This document shows, one piece after another, positions 22,925 through 34,126 of a stretch of 64,000 nt of DNA (positions within the stretch are counted from its first letter, which is position 1; each line of letters opens with the position of its first letter). The stretch lies in NCBI GenBank assembly GCA_009767595.1, contig VSDK01011112.1:603036-667035 (forward strand), written 5' to 3'. A program made the position numbers and the translations under genes. This DNA is from Symbiodinium kawagutii. Lineage: Eukaryota; Sar; Dinophyceae; Suessiales; Symbiodiniaceae. Below the pieces are notes generated by a model. It ran no database searches and was not told the DNA's origin. It saw nothing but the letters and a program-made list of their open reading frames with translations.

Positions 22925-23060
22925 TGGCCCAAACTGGGTCCCCAGTTCCTGGCTTGAGAATCGAGGAAGCAACTAGAAGACCCGGCAACCAGAAAAGATT
23001 GGCCGAACCCGCTGCTTCAATCACAACCGAGTCAGCGGAAACCATCGGAAATCCAAAAAG
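22925..23060 (-). CDS. Possible exon, hydrophobic
   Basis: The minus frame reads SADSVVIEAAGSANLFWLPG and then LLVASSILKPGTGDP, which could be a hydrophobic segment. No clear acceptor. It lies just downstream of the Glu/Arg-rich exon and on the same strand. Confidence 0.35.
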
Positions 23061-23162
23061 GATTTCACTCTGCATAAATTCAAACATGGAAATGTGAAAT
23101 TCCGGTTGTGCATGTTTCCTAATTTCAGAAATCTTTGTGCTTCCTAAATTCAAACATCTTTA

Positions 23163-23470
23163 GTGCCTTGGTGCCCTGCACAACTCAGCCCATCGGAAGC
23201 TGCCAAGGCGCCGCTTGGCCTCGAGCATCTGATCCAGTCGTTGCTTTTGCAGCTCGAGGCGGCGCATCTTTTCCTCCTCTTCCCTCTCCAACAACTCCTC
23301 GGGCACGGGCTCCAAGGCACGGGAGCGATGTCGGCACAACGCAGCGGCAGCGGCCTGCGGCCTTCCGCCAAGGAGCCATCTGATGTCGCCTCTCCTCCTC
23401 CTGCTTCCGTCGCCGAGCCTCTTCCTGGGACAGCGATCCAATCTGCAAACTCGACGAGCTCTTTCTGAGA
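23163..23470 (-). CDS. Glu/Arg-rich coiled-coil exon(s) with a frame change
   Basis: The upstream part (about 23452-23375) reads SQEEARRRKQEEERRHQM. The downstream part (about 23320-23170), one base out of register, reads EELLEREEEEKMRRLELQKQ and then RLDQMLEAKRRLG. Both are classic charged heptad sequence, so both are probably translated. The change falls in a GCC/GCT-rich stretch near 23345-23370, pointing to a 1-nt indel (assembly or real) or a tiny intron. It follows the J-domain exon on the same strand and may be part of the same protein. Confidence 0.65.
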
Positions 23471-23874
23471 GTTTAGAGAGATTTAGAGAGTCCAGAGATG
23501 TCTAAAAGGGATCCAAAAGAGATCCAAAAGAGATCAAAAGAGATGCAAAAGTCTATTGTGTGGATTTGTGAAATCGAAATTCCATCAGTGAACTTCCGCG
23601 GTGGGGTCGGACCCTCGGACCTGTTTCAGTTCCTCTTCTTCACGTCTTGTACGCTGATGCACAGACTCTGTCTGGCGAGTGTACGAAGTCATAAGCTTTC
23701 GATGACAAACTTCAAGAAATTTGAAGGTCTTCTCTGCCTGGAAACTGCGCTAGGAAACCATAGGAAATTACGGGGAAACCATATGAAACCATTTGAAACC
23801 ACATGAAACCATAGGGAGAGCAAACAAAAATATGGTTCTGGTCACGGAACAGGATGTGACTGAGTAAGTCGTAC

Positions 23875-24164
23875 CACTTCACAACTTCGACTGTCAACAT
23901 TGTCAACTCTGCTATCCGTTGCAGCGTTGCTGGAGCCACATCAAGCTCCAGATGGCACTCAAACCCTTCGTCCGCAGCCTCCGGATGTCCATTCTTGTCT
24001 GGATGGAACAACAAACGCTGCCGGTTGAGCTTCCCCTTCAGCTTTTGCAGAAGTGGATCGCTGGAGTCCATGGATCTGCTACTGCCCGGAGGCTCCAAAT
24101 CAAAGAAGCCCCACATGTCGTTCAAGTCAATCCTCAGTTCCCACAGAATTTGCACTTCCATGAC
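23875..24164 (-). CDS. J-domain exon (DnaJ-like)
   Basis: The exon opens after CCACAG|G at 24165-24167. It reads MWGFFDLEP, then LQKLKGKLNRQRLLFHPDKN with GHPEAADEGFECH. The HPD tripeptide, its preceding basic helix, the aromatic/DL opening and the following E-A-x-E-x-F helix are in J-domain order. J domains stimulate the ATPase of Hsp70 partners. The sequence stays protein-like to a TG|GTACG donor at 23873-23874. Neighbouring exons suggest a larger protein with linker and coiled coil. The domain call is firm; the whole protein is not reconstructed. Confidence 0.75.
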
Positions 24165-24749
24165 CTGTGGTCTGGTTAGGTTGCCCAACTTGAGGACACA
24201 CACACACACACAACATACGTGCCATGGCATAGCAGCGAATTGGGAAGTTCTCCGCATCTGTGAGAAAAGAATGAGTTGCACTTACTTCGAAAGCGTGTGG
24301 CTCATGTCGATGATAATTTGATAATTTTTTGAACTGTAACTAGAGAATCTAGAGACTTCGTATTGGCTGCGACCTAGTTCGCAACATGATTGCGCGGTAT
24401 CCTTTGCCAGCCTATGCCTCGGACTAGAAGGCAGAGAACGCCTACATCCAACCACCCTCTCACCAGGCATGCTGCATGCTTGGCATTGAAATGAAGATCG
24501 TGTGGTTACTTGAAAAGTCATCAGAAGAAATACCAAGGGCAAAAAATGCATTGGCGGCTGACCACATGAAAAATAGAGGCTCCTCCAAGGAGTTCGTTCT
24601 TGTGCTGTGGCTGAATTGTGCACTCTACTGTAGTGACCCCATGATGTCCTATCGTAGTTCGTTCATCCAAGCGAGCAGCTGGAAGAAAGTAGGTCTCACA
24701 TGGTTGCAGAGGTGACGCGTTTGTAGTATGAAGAAACCCACTGAAGTGG

Positions 24750-24847
24750 TGGTCTCTTAAAATAGGGGCCCAAAAAATGAATTGTTTATTGCTACAAATA
24801 GTTTATAAAGGATGATTTGGGGGGTCCCCTATTTTGAGAAACACCCA
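24750..24847. mobile_element. Family A foldback element
   Basis: GGTGGTCTCTTAAAATAGGGG at one end and GTCCCCTATTTTGAGAAACA at the other, with core TTGTTTATTGCTACAAATAG. Confidence 0.85.
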
Positions 24848-25255
24848 ATTGGGGCGACCTGGAACCATCACCAAATTTGGAACCCATGCCACTGCGCTCT
24901 ACAACTAAAACGCGCATGCCGTGACTGCAGCGCTGACCTGTTGAGCCAGGAAGTTATCTCTGAGTACATGGTAAAAGCCGCCCGTAACGATGAAAGAATG
25001 AGGTACTTATCCTGGCTTCTCGCTTCTGCTTGCTGGCCCTATCTCGATCTCAATATCGTCCATGGCAATGTACGGCAATGTAGCACTATATGTAAAACCC
25101 TAACAGTCAAATACAATATCAAATAGTATGAATATGTATCAACATATGAAGGAGCACGCACAGATACGCACGGAACCACATATCCTAATACATTTTCCCA
25201 AGTTCGCATCCAGTTTGTTGGTAGTTTTTTACCATACATTCATCTGGTCTATCAC

Positions 25256-25337
25256 CAAGTCTCGGATCTACTCGATCAACATAAGGTCGGAGGGCCAGGA
25301 TTTTGTCAACCGCCTGCCGCGACAGCAACGTGGGACG
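25256..25337 (-). CDS. Probable exon, unknown product
   Basis: Acceptor TTTTTCACAG at 25338, donor CTTG|GTGATA at 25254-25255. It reads RPTLLSRQAVDKILALRPYV followed by DRVDPRL. An alternative acceptor (CGGCAG|GCG) lies 18 nt inside. Strand and spacing fit the exon set at 22.9-27.5 kb. No family recognised. Confidence 0.55.
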
Positions 25338-25972
25338 CTGTGAAAAAGCTGTCAAAGAGGCGAAGGATCCAGTCATTGATCCATATCGATCCTTAAGAAA
25401 GTACCAACTGACGTTGGCATGAAATCATCCAACAAATTGGCTCTGCTCCGCGTGTTCGGGTTCAAATGCGCACTGTGAAATAGAGTCGGGTGTGCTGATC
25501 CTGAGCAAACCCATCCTGGTTGGTGGTTTCCTCTATGAAAACTTCTATAAAACTATATCAGTCAAGCACCCAACTATTTTTTTGTTCATTATCATCTCTA
25601 AAAAAACATCTAAAACTCTATCTTGGTCAACCATGGTCAACCAACCAAGTATTTGTCTGTTATCCCTTCGAATCTAAAACTATGCTCGTCAACCACCCAC
25701 CTCTCCCAGTCACAGGTGGCAGCGGTTCGGACCTTGGCAGCCTGCTCTTCGCTCATTCGCGTCCCTACCAGTTGCCGTGCTTGACTCCTGCGGTACATTG
25801 ACACCGCTGTCGCCAGCTCCAAAAGTCAACACAATCAAGTTAAGAGCAAATCCGATATGAAGTTCGTTATCCCACATTTCAATCACATGCTTCGTAGTTG
25901 AGGAATCAACGAGTTCATGCATCGAGTCCAGGGATGTCCAGGGTGATCTGTCCTGGGACTCAATGGCTTCAC

Positions 25973-26099
25973 CTTGGGCACGGGCACCTTCTTTTCGGCC
26001 GGCTTTTTGGCGGGCGGCGGTGCCGGCGCTGGAGCTGGAGCTTGCGCAGGTGGCGCGGCTTCCCGGGGCTCGACCCGGACACCTGGCGACGGTGGACCC
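25973..26099 (-). CDS. Ala/Pro/Lys-rich linker exon
   Basis: Acceptor GACAG|G at 26100-26102 and donor CCCAAG|GTGAAG at 25971-25972, 127 bp. The product contains APAPAPAPPPAKKPAEKK, a typical flexible spacer between domains, preceded by GVRVEPREAAPP. The other two minus frames read as unstructured Ser/Arg or Arg/His runs. It probably joins domains of the protein to which the J-domain exon belongs, but that link is inferred from strand and proximity only. Confidence 0.65.
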
Positions 26100-26109
26100 C
26101 TGTCCTTTC

Positions 26110-27400
26110 TTGTAGGACATGAGGAGATTTTTGGTGGGATTTTTGTAGAAAATGAGGAGATATAGTGACTGATAATGGGATTTTGTTGGTCGAAATTGGT
26201 TGAAACAACTTTTTTCTTTGTTGCTCAAGCAATGGTATGGTGGAAGATGGTGCCAATAGATTAAAAAGTTAACCCGTGGGGTAAAACGTCATCTGGCGAT
26301 ATCTGGCGAAGAATGTCTTCCAGCAACAGCAGGCAGTTGGTTGGCAGGAAATCCATCTACCAAGGATCACAAACGTGCTTGAAAAATCCAAGCTTGATCA
26401 TACCCCAGGAGTAGTTTGTATCCAACAAGTATAGAATAGCTATGAAGAGCTCTGTCCCTGTTGAATCCATTCATTCCATTTCATTCTACGAATCTCCAAA
26501 CTCAAGGTCGCCAGCTCACCAACCATTGCTAATGTCGGCACAGTCATTGTACTCTCCTGCATGATCAATATATGGCAGTGGGTCAAAACCCTGTACCCCT
26601 GGTTCCCCTATCATTACTCCCAAGAGTGCTGGTGCAGTGTTGGCGTCGCCCAAGTGAATGGTGCGCGAAGCCGAGAAAGGTGCCACTCAACTTCTGGGGA
26701 ACCCAGGGGACGTTTATACGAGAAAGGTGCTGTACTTCAAGAAAGTTTGCTGTTCCACAACTAGCTGCTAAGATCAATACGCATCTAGTTCTGGGTCTGT
26801 TGAGTCGGAGGACTCTAAGATAAAAACAATGTCAAACATTTGAAATCCCTCTATTTTCGTACATTTTCCGCATCCAATCCTTTTACGATCTGATGAAGCG
26901 CAACCGTGCAGAGTGCAATTTGCCATAACATGCTCTAAACGTTAATGGGCTTCCATCGAATGTCCACTATTTGCCACATTTGGACTTTTTTGCGCCTTCT
27001 TAATGCTTGTGCGGGTTTTCTGTGTGTAGCAATCTCTTAGTCTGTTTGATGCCTGTATGAAAACTGAGGCTTTACCAAAAGGGCACCACAGAAAGTACGA
27101 TTGATTTGTAGTGTGAAACAATAGCTGAAGGCCCCATGTAGCCCATCTGGGTCTCTCAATCTTTAATGTGATTTGTCATGTCTTTCTTTAGAGATACATC
27201 AATGATGAATTGGTTAGTGGCTAAGTTACAAACCATCCCAAAGTATTCCATTGTAGAAAAAACATGAAAAAACAAAATAAATGAGTTCAGTCAGGATGTT
27301 ACAGGATGGATTGGAGGGTTTTCCTCCTTCTGAAGACACTATGAATGGCCATCTGAACTGGTCGTCGACATGCCTGGTTGGACTCCTCTCAATTTCCTCG
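26110..27400. other. No supported gene
   Basis: Mostly AT-rich spacer, with a truncated family B end at 26572-26620. Short open frames show no motif. Confidence 0.45.
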
Positions 27401-27412
27401 CCTTCGTTCCAC

Positions 27413-27514
27413 TTGCCGAAAAAGAGCACCGGGAAGGAACTGAGACTGCCAATCCTCAGAGAAGTTGCCAAGATCAGGGTCTGAGTTTGTGTCCTCCTCT
27501 GCACCGAGCTCGGA
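27413..27514 (-). CDS. Acidic exon, unknown product
   Basis: Acceptor GCCTTAG at 27515-27517 and donor CGGCAA|GTGGAA at 27411-27412 enclose 34 whole codons. It reads GAEEDTNSDPDLGNFSEDWQ then SQFLPGALFRQ. A longer minus frame overlaps (to 27226) but is Ser/Arg-rich and less protein-like; the acidic reading with matching splice sites is preferred. Confidence 0.6.
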
Positions 27515-28469
27515 CTAAGGCTGCTGCAGGATCGCCACAAAGTAGGTGGATCGGTCCATACCTCACTGAACGAACCGTTGAACGCGGCACCTGGAACTAG
27601 TGGTGGCAAGCAACCCAAAATCGCCCCACCCAGCAACAGCTGGTCCACCTATTCCGTTGCAAAAAAAAAGATAAGCCTGGCTACCTGGTGCAGTATGCTC
27701 GGAAAAAACCAACAGCCTGAAAAACATCCAGTTTACTGTTTCAAAAGAATCCTTGACTCGTTTACTACCGGTTCTTCATACAAAACAGCCATCCTCAAAA
27801 AACACAATTTGCGGTTGTTAAATCCCCGCGCCCCTTTTTTCAATGTTGTTGGAGTTTTTGGGTCGCTGCCGACGTTAAAAAAACAGGCATTTATGCTCTT
27901 GGGCAGCTTTACCGTCAACATTGACATTGGGGTGCAATGGGTTGCCATTGTCTTAGCACTGGTTCATCTGTGATGGCTGTTTTTTCTGGAGAACCCGGTA
28001 GTTCTTTACTATTGTCGTTTGCTATTGCCGTTTACACCCGTTTACTATTGTTGTTTACTATGGTCAATAGTCCACTATTGTGCATTAGTTTACTAGTTGT
28101 TTACTAGTTAGTTGTTTACTAGTTAGTTGTTTGCTAGTCAGTTGTTTACTAGTCAGTTGTTTACTGCAACTGTTGCTTGCTTTTTTCCCATCATTTCCCG
28201 GGAAATTTCTGGGGATTTGCTGCCCCACCACCGTTTAAAACGACGAATTTGCGTGGCCTCCTTCTATTCCGCAGTGGGGGAAGGACGAGGTTGTGGTGGT
28301 CCCCATCGGAATTGGTTGATCAGAAATTTGGAGACTTCAATGATCCATCATGAAATCACATAGAAGATCATAGAAGTATATTTTGAGATGTTTGATATCT
28401 CTTTAATGATGAATGATAATATAAGTTTGATGTTGAAAGAGAAGCAAAAAAAACTTACATGACAATCAC

Positions 28470-28624
28470 CTGCAGGTGTTTTTTTTCAACGAGAAAGGTG
28501 TGGACGAGTCTATCCTCAGGCAAGGCGCTTCCCAGGTCCCTCAAGAGGTCCCATGCCTCATCTGCCAGTCCCAGACTTGCAAGGATACCTTGGCAGAGCA
28601 TCAAAGGATTCCATATGATGCCAT
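28470..28624 (-). CDS. Helical-repeat-like exon
   Basis: Acceptor CCAAAG at 28625-28627 and donor CTGCAG|GTGATT at 28468-28469. It reads WNPLMLCQGILASLGLADEA and WDLLRDLGSALPEDRLVHTF, paired helices in PPR/TPR style. Too short to assign to a family. A plus-strand frame here is also open but ends without a matching donor. Confidence 0.6.
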
Positions 28625-29044
28625 CTTTGGGGGTTCAAGATACCACCGTCCACTGTTGGGACATTTTTCAATAAATTGGTCGTCTTTAGTCGGGTACCAT
28701 TGCCTTTTGAAAAACAAAAATCAGAGGCCAAGATCACTGGCAGTGTCTCCAAGATTCAACTTGTGCCCTGCACCGCTTCGTATCTGCCGGTGACTGGTTC
28801 CACTGGTTGATTGCGATTCTGACCGTGGGAAATCATGATCAAACAAGCAGTAGTAGCGTGACCGGTGTAGAGATGCCACAACCAAATGGCGCAAAGGTAT
28901 GCCAAAGTCCAAATGTTCTAACTACTTTTGCATACTTTTGCCATTTTTTGTGGGGTGGTAGCTACCATTCTAAGTTTTCTAACTACATCTCACTACTAAT
29001 GCTGATTCTGGGGTGGTAGCTGCGGGGCTACAGCTGTCTTCAGG

Positions 29045-29130
29045 TCATGCTTGCCATGGAGCCAAGCAGAATCAGAACGATGAACACCAGCACCACCAAG
29101 GCTATCCGCTGCAGCCATTCACACGTGGAC
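29045..29130 (-). CDS. Possible transmembrane exon
   Basis: The minus frame reads CEWLQRIALVVLVFIVLILL followed by GSMASM, an uninterrupted 20-residue hydrophobic helix with a basic residue before it. A GTGAG|G acceptor precedes it. The plus strand is also open, giving a Gln/His-rich stretch; the strand trend and the clean helix favour minus. Confidence 0.4.
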
Positions 29131-29145
29131 ATCCTCACCAACAGG

Positions 29146-29264
29146 TGGCCATGGGTGAAGCAGTTTACCAACCAATTTCATGGGGGATGGTAACCAATCA
29201 AACTATAGGGAAAACAATGGTTAATGACAGGGGAACCAGGTGTACAGGGTTTTGACCCACTGCC
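29146..29264. mobile_element. Family B foldback element
   Basis: GTGGCCATGGGTGAAGCAG at the left and GGTGTACAGGGTTTTGACCC at the right; core ATAGGGAAAACAATGGTTAA. Confidence 0.75.
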
Positions 29265-29739
29265 AGGTTGACGATAAAGATGGTAAACCATGGGAAACCA
29301 TCAGTTCGAAGGTTGCATTATTAACCAACAAACCGAAACTGGCAGGTTCCTTGCGGGAGAGATGGAATGATGGGAGTCTGGCTGGTGACTATGGCAAGGC
29401 GAGTTTCAATAATCACAACCAAGACCAACCAACATGGGCGTGTCCTTGTCACATCATTGGAAAAAAAAAACAAAATCTCGCATCCTTCGATCATCTCTGA
29501 TCCACATTTGCGATGCCTTTCCCTTTCCAACAGCAGCTTGTCATAACGTTGGCAACAGCAGTAGCTGTCCTTACAGCACCATGCACATCGCATTATCATT
29601 TGAATTACAAGCAAGTCGGAGCAAAGACCTTTTTGTGAAGGCAAGTTCTAGTGTGTATAGATGGTTCAACTTTTCCACCCAAAACTAAGTAGTTTCCAAG
29701 AATCTTCCTCTTTGTGGTACCAATCTCTTGTTTTGATCT

Positions 29740-30050
29740 CATTTGGTGCGCTTTGGATCTGCTGAAACGAAGGAGGAAAAAGGCTGGCGCCTAATGTTGA
29801 TCGATGATGCCCTCAAATCATGGTGCTTACACAAATCATTCGCTGCCAGCGCAACGCTGCGACCGTTTTCACATGTCATCACTGAGTCAATAGTGGGTTC
29901 GATGGTCCATGTTGATGCCGCATATGTCTCCACAAGGCTTGGGCCTGAAAGCTGTTGAAAGCTGTTGGGTCTATTTCTAGAAGCCTGAGATCTTCCAATC
30001 CGAGGTGATGAATGGATAGCTCCATGCATCTCCTTGCGCTCTGGTGCCAA
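29740..30050 (-). CDS. Possible exon, unknown product
   Basis: A minus frame stays open for about 110 codons and contains LAPERKEMHGAIHSSPRIGR and later VALAANDLCKHHDLRASS. Splice limits are not clear, and an alternative minus frame after CTTTCAG|GCC also reads well (AQALWRHMRHQ). Confidence 0.35.
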
Positions 30051-30269
30051 GTCTACAAGGATGACACGAGCACTCAAGATTACAAATTGAATTGCATTAA
30101 TAGTAGATTTCTATCAATTTCATATGATTACAAATTGTCAAATTAAGGAATCCAAAGATGACACAAGCTGTACTTTCACGTATATTCAAATCAATTATGT
30201 ACTATGTAAATCTATGTAACAGACTATGTGCCATCAAAGATTACAAATTGAAGCCGTTGCCAGTTGCCG

Positions 30270-30375
30270 CAAAACGAGCGATCTCCAGCACCTGCCACCT
30301 GGGTGTGACTCGTCCCCCGACGCGTTTTCATCCGATGCGATGCTTCGGCATCACGGCCGAAGCGAGCCTCGGTAC
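30270..30375 (-). CDS. GC-rich island, probable exon, frame uncertain
   Basis: One minus frame reads SDENASGDESHPGGRCWRSL, another RFGRDAEASHRMKTRRG. The composition stands out from the AT-rich flanks. Confidence 0.35.
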
Positions 30376-30459
30376 CTAATTGGCATGGCTGCTTGAAGAG
30401 AAGCTGCAGGAAGCTGCAAATTAGCTGCGCGAGTGAAACGTGACAAAAAAACGTCAAGG

Positions 30460-30872
30460 TGGTTTCTCAACAGCTGGGGGGAGTTCTCATCCTGTTCAAC
30501 CAGGAGGGGGAGTTAAAAAACATGGTGGTTTCTCAATAGCTGGGGGTACCCCAGTTCTCATATGTTCTCATCCTGTTCATGAACCATTGATAGTCGTAGA
30601 CCGACCATTTTTGGGGAATCCCCCATGGCTTGAGAATCCGCCAATGATTCACCGGCGTTACCCGGGTCTACAGCTCACAGTCTGCCAGGAAGTTCATGGT
30701 CACAACTTCCTGGCTGTCAAGGTATGCGGCTTAGCTGCTTACCTTTTGAGTACCCAACTGGTGGTTTCTCAAGTCATAGGGAGCCCAAAAAAATGGTTGG
30801 AATGATGTTGGAATTTATGACTAAAAATGACTACTATTGGATGATTGGGGGGGACCTCTGTGACTTGAGAAA
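30460..30872. mobile_element. Cluster of family A foldback elements
   Basis: A duplicated left end (GGTGGTTTCTCAACAGCTGG at about 30460 and GGTGGTTTCTCAATAGCTGG at about 30524) with one right end near 30640, then a full copy at 30762-30872 ending GACTTGAGAAACCACCAAC. Suggests insertion into or duplication of an older copy. Confidence 0.75.
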
Positions 30873-31033
30873 CCACCAACTGAACTGTTGAAAGTATTGA
30901 AACACAACGACGTGAAACGGTTGTAATCCATCTGTTGGCTACCCAATGATTGCCAACTGTCCCTAGTCCAAAACCAAAGGAGCAATATGACGCAAGAACA
31001 TGGAACAACATGGAATAACATGGAATAACATGC

Positions 31034-31204
31034 TTGTGTCTTGTGAAGATCCTCTTGTGGGCCATGGATTTGGGAAAGGATGACAGCCTGGTGCCCTGCC
31101 ATTGGAACAGAACAACTGAAATCTTTGCGCCTCACATGTCGGAGGATTGACTGGAGCCAACGTCCTCGAGAGACAAAAGTGGTATCTACAGCAGCTTCGG
31201 AATC
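31034..31204 (-). CDS. Probable exon downstream of the PPR exons
   Basis: Acceptor CCTCAG|G at 31205-31207 and a GC donor CAA|GCATGT at 31032-31033 enclose 57 whole codons. It reads FVSRGRWLQSILRHVRRKDF and then AGHQAVILSQIHGPQEDL. It follows the last placed PPR exon by about 0.2 kb on the same strand and may encode the C-terminal region of that protein. No motif recognised. Confidence 0.6.
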
Positions 31205-31399
31205 CTGAGGATTGGTTGTACGGGCACACCGTTCATCTACAGATCAGGATAGTCCCCGATCAAGTAGAAGAAGCCCTTAATATCATCAACTGACTAGGAT
31301 TTGGATGATGCTACCTCCGTGATGCTGATAGATTTCACCTCACAACTGAAAAATGGCCACTTGGCAACCACGTAACTGACACCACTTGAGTTGTGCAGA

Positions 31400-31658
31400 G
31401 CTTCAACCAGGCAGGACACTGCCTGCCGCACGCGGAATTGGCTGCGGAAACTGCGGAAACCTGATTCCACCCGGACTCTTTTGACTTCGAGGTTTCCAAT
31501 GCTGTTCTTTCCATCTCGGTTAATAAGAGCAACGTCTTCTGGTGTGCAGAGCCTCGTTCACAGCTACAAATCACTTCAGAAAAGGTCACCAAGTTGAAGA
31601 TCTTGGAAGCTTTTGCTGCTTCCAGCAAGGCAACTGCTTCCATCCAGTGAGCCAACAC
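31400..31658 (-). CDS. PPR exon 16
   Basis: Acceptor TGACAG|G at 31659-31661. It reads HWMEAVALLEAAKASKIFN, then VTFSEVICSCERGSAH, then LLLLTEMERTALE, in PPR register with the previous microexon (CQ joined to VLAHW restores the seven-residue C-to-W spacing). After about 31500 the PPR frame weakens, and a different minus frame becomes very protein-like (NRDGKNSIGNLEVKRVRVES, then RQAVSCLVEALHNSSG). The 3' end is therefore not fixed. Confidence 0.65.
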
Positions 31659-31699
31659 CTGTCAGGGTTGAAGAGTTCTTGACATGACACCATCTTCAA

Positions 31700-33400
31700 T
31701 CGACTAGATAGTTCGTGAGTGTGTTCCATTATGTTCCGTGGCCCCACCCCGCCAATGTAATGGCAGCCCTCAGTAGCTAGGTCGAGCTCCAGTGCTCTAA
31801 TGACTCGAATTCAAGGACCTTTGCGCACAGGAGCGCACCTCATAGGCCCATATGCATTGCCCATACTACCCAAATATACAGTGTAATTACGTGATATACG
31901 AGCTAAAAATATCTTTAGGTACTACTTCTGTGCTACCTGTCACAATACCGCTATATATATATATATATTATGGTCAGCACATGCTAAAGTATTCATCAGA
32001 TATTACGTGAAATGTAGACGCCAGAGTGGCGCTAGGCATATATACATATATACATGCAACCTGTCGATCTTTATAGGTTTTATACAGCCTGTATATGCAC
32101 TACCACCTACTGTATATGTATAAATGTCAGTATACGCTGCATGCTAAGTGTAACCATATGCCATATGGCTGGTTGTCGAAAAGAAAGTTCCCAATTAGTC
32201 TGGAATTAAGCCATTTCCATTGGGGCCCCTACTCTGTAACAACTTACCGCACCAAGGGTTTGAAACGTGAAACATTGAAGGTAAAAACTTTTTCCTCTGA
32301 TATTTACACTAGCGCGAGGGATTCGACAGAACGTCTTTCCAGCGAACTATCACCAGTGGTGCCAGTGCGCGAACGCAATGCATCGCGTCCCTTACGACCT
32401 AAAATCGTGCGCTCTCTGCGACTGAGCGTGTGCTCCATGGGCGGACCTGATGGACTAGGTATGTGGATGTACGGTAGGTTGGCGGTCATGTGAACTGTGC
32501 ATCTTGGGCGGCCTGAAAGAACACTGCTAGACATTGATAGGATGTCAGATGTTGAGGTTTGTGCTAGCGCACTGCTAGCGCGTTGCTAGCGTCGAGCTAG
32601 CGCGAAAAATACGATGATTTCTGCCTGGTTGTGTCCCCGAAATGTTTTCTTTTGACGCGCACAGACGCTAAAGGAAACTTTAGCCTTCTGAAGCAGTTGT
32701 TACTTCCCAACTGAAACAACAAGTTGCAGGCTCAGTGAGGCATCTGTTTTGAAGCATGAAAGCCTCTGCTGGTTACTAACTGAGACCAGACTTTCTAACA
32801 ATTTCAACGACGTCACACCAAAAATGAATGTTTCTCATAATGGTCTAAACCCATCAGGCAATCGTGCAATCGCTGCCACCGTATGTAAACTCAGGCCATC
32901 CAACACCTTCAGTTGAAGCCATGGTAGCTGGAAACCAAAATGCTAGCGCGGAGCTAGCGCTGAGCTAGCGCTGCCTTGCAGTTTCATGTGATTTCCATTG
33001 GGGCCCGCCTTATGAATCAATTGAAAACTGCAATTGGCAAGACGAATTTCCGAAGTTTCATGTCAAACCTTTGTTCGGCCTTTTTGAACGCATGCCATAT
33101 ACTGAATATGCCTCATACATCGCATGGTGCCTTTGTGCTGTTTGCATTTCACTCACGTCACACTTGCATCCCACAGACCTCTCATAACCACCAACCCACA
33201 CCCCAACCACAGGTCCCACAACCACAGGCGAGAAGGGGTTGTCTATAGAGGGTATGCATGAACCAGAGCTAGGATAGTAAAATTACCTCTAAACCCCAAA
33301 AACAGGCTGCAGGAGTCCTTGTGCTCTACTTGATAACCAACCGAATACCTGCTGGTCCAATCTTGGAGGTTTACCCTCTAGTGCCTCCTGGACGAATTAC
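31700..33400. other. Intron of the PPR gene, GCTAGCGC-rich
   Basis: No gene seen. Contains (TA)n near 31953-31968 and repeated GCTAGCGC-type words at about 32560-32605 and 32940-32975. Open frames at 32095-32534 have no motif. Confidence 0.5.
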
Positions 33401-33422
33401 GGTGCAATGTTTCTGGACCAGC

Positions 33423-33461
33423 CTGGCATGCTCGGATCGCTGTGTTGTAAGTAATCACATC
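33423..33461 (-). CDS. PPR exon 15 (39-bp microexon)
   Basis: Acceptor CGTCAG|G and GC donor TGCCAG|GCTGGT. It encodes DVITYNTAIRACQ, exactly the second half of a PPR unit. Joins in phase 0 on both sides. Confidence 0.8.
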
Positions 33462-33906
33462 CTGACGGTGCTCGCGACAAGAGAACAGGCCGACGACATG
33501 GACCATGGCTTTCGGAATTCCACCTATTGCAACAGTTTTGGGAATCCGCAAGAACTGCAGAAACTCTTCTGGTTGGTGGTTTCATCCCCCCCATGCAAAA
33601 TATTAGTCAACCAACCATTGGTTGATAACTACTAGGGAAAATAAACAAGTTTAAGACCAACAACCAGTCTTGTGAATGACTCTTTGCGTATAATGGGTGT
33701 GTTGCATCTAAAGGGTGGTTTGTACCATCTATCTGTTTCATGCAAAAGTATGACGGGAAACAAATCAAAATCAACCCCTTGAACAAACAGCCAGACGACC
33801 AAATGAACAAAGGGCCAACTGACCCAAGTTCCAAACGAATAAGCAAGCAACCAAACAAGCAAACAAACCCTTGCTGATTGAAGTCTGATCAAGGCTCAAT
33901 TTCAAC

Positions 33907-33985
33907 AGTTGACATACAGACTTCATTGAGCAACTCCAGAGCTACCCTCCACTTCGTTCTGGTTGCAGCGATCGCCGTATTGTAC
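33907..33985 (-). CDS. PPR exon 14
   Basis: Acceptor TTTCAG|G and GT donor ACT|GTTGAA. It encodes YNTAIAATRTKWRVALELLN followed by EVCMST. The first base completes the Ser codon left by exon 13, giving DLIS-YNTAI. Confidence 0.8.
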
Positions 33986-34126
33986 CTGAAAGTGCATGCT
34001 GCCCCAGTACAAGCAAACATCCGTGATCTCTAACTGAGCAGGACTCCAGGACAAATCATCCAAATCATCAGGTCCACAATACTCTACAGATCTCTACGAT
34101 GCTCTATACATGCCATCTCATTTTGG

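Noticed and set aside
27578..27973. 131-codon plus frame
   Set aside because: Overlaps the end of a minus-strand exon region, has no motif and no supporting splice signals.
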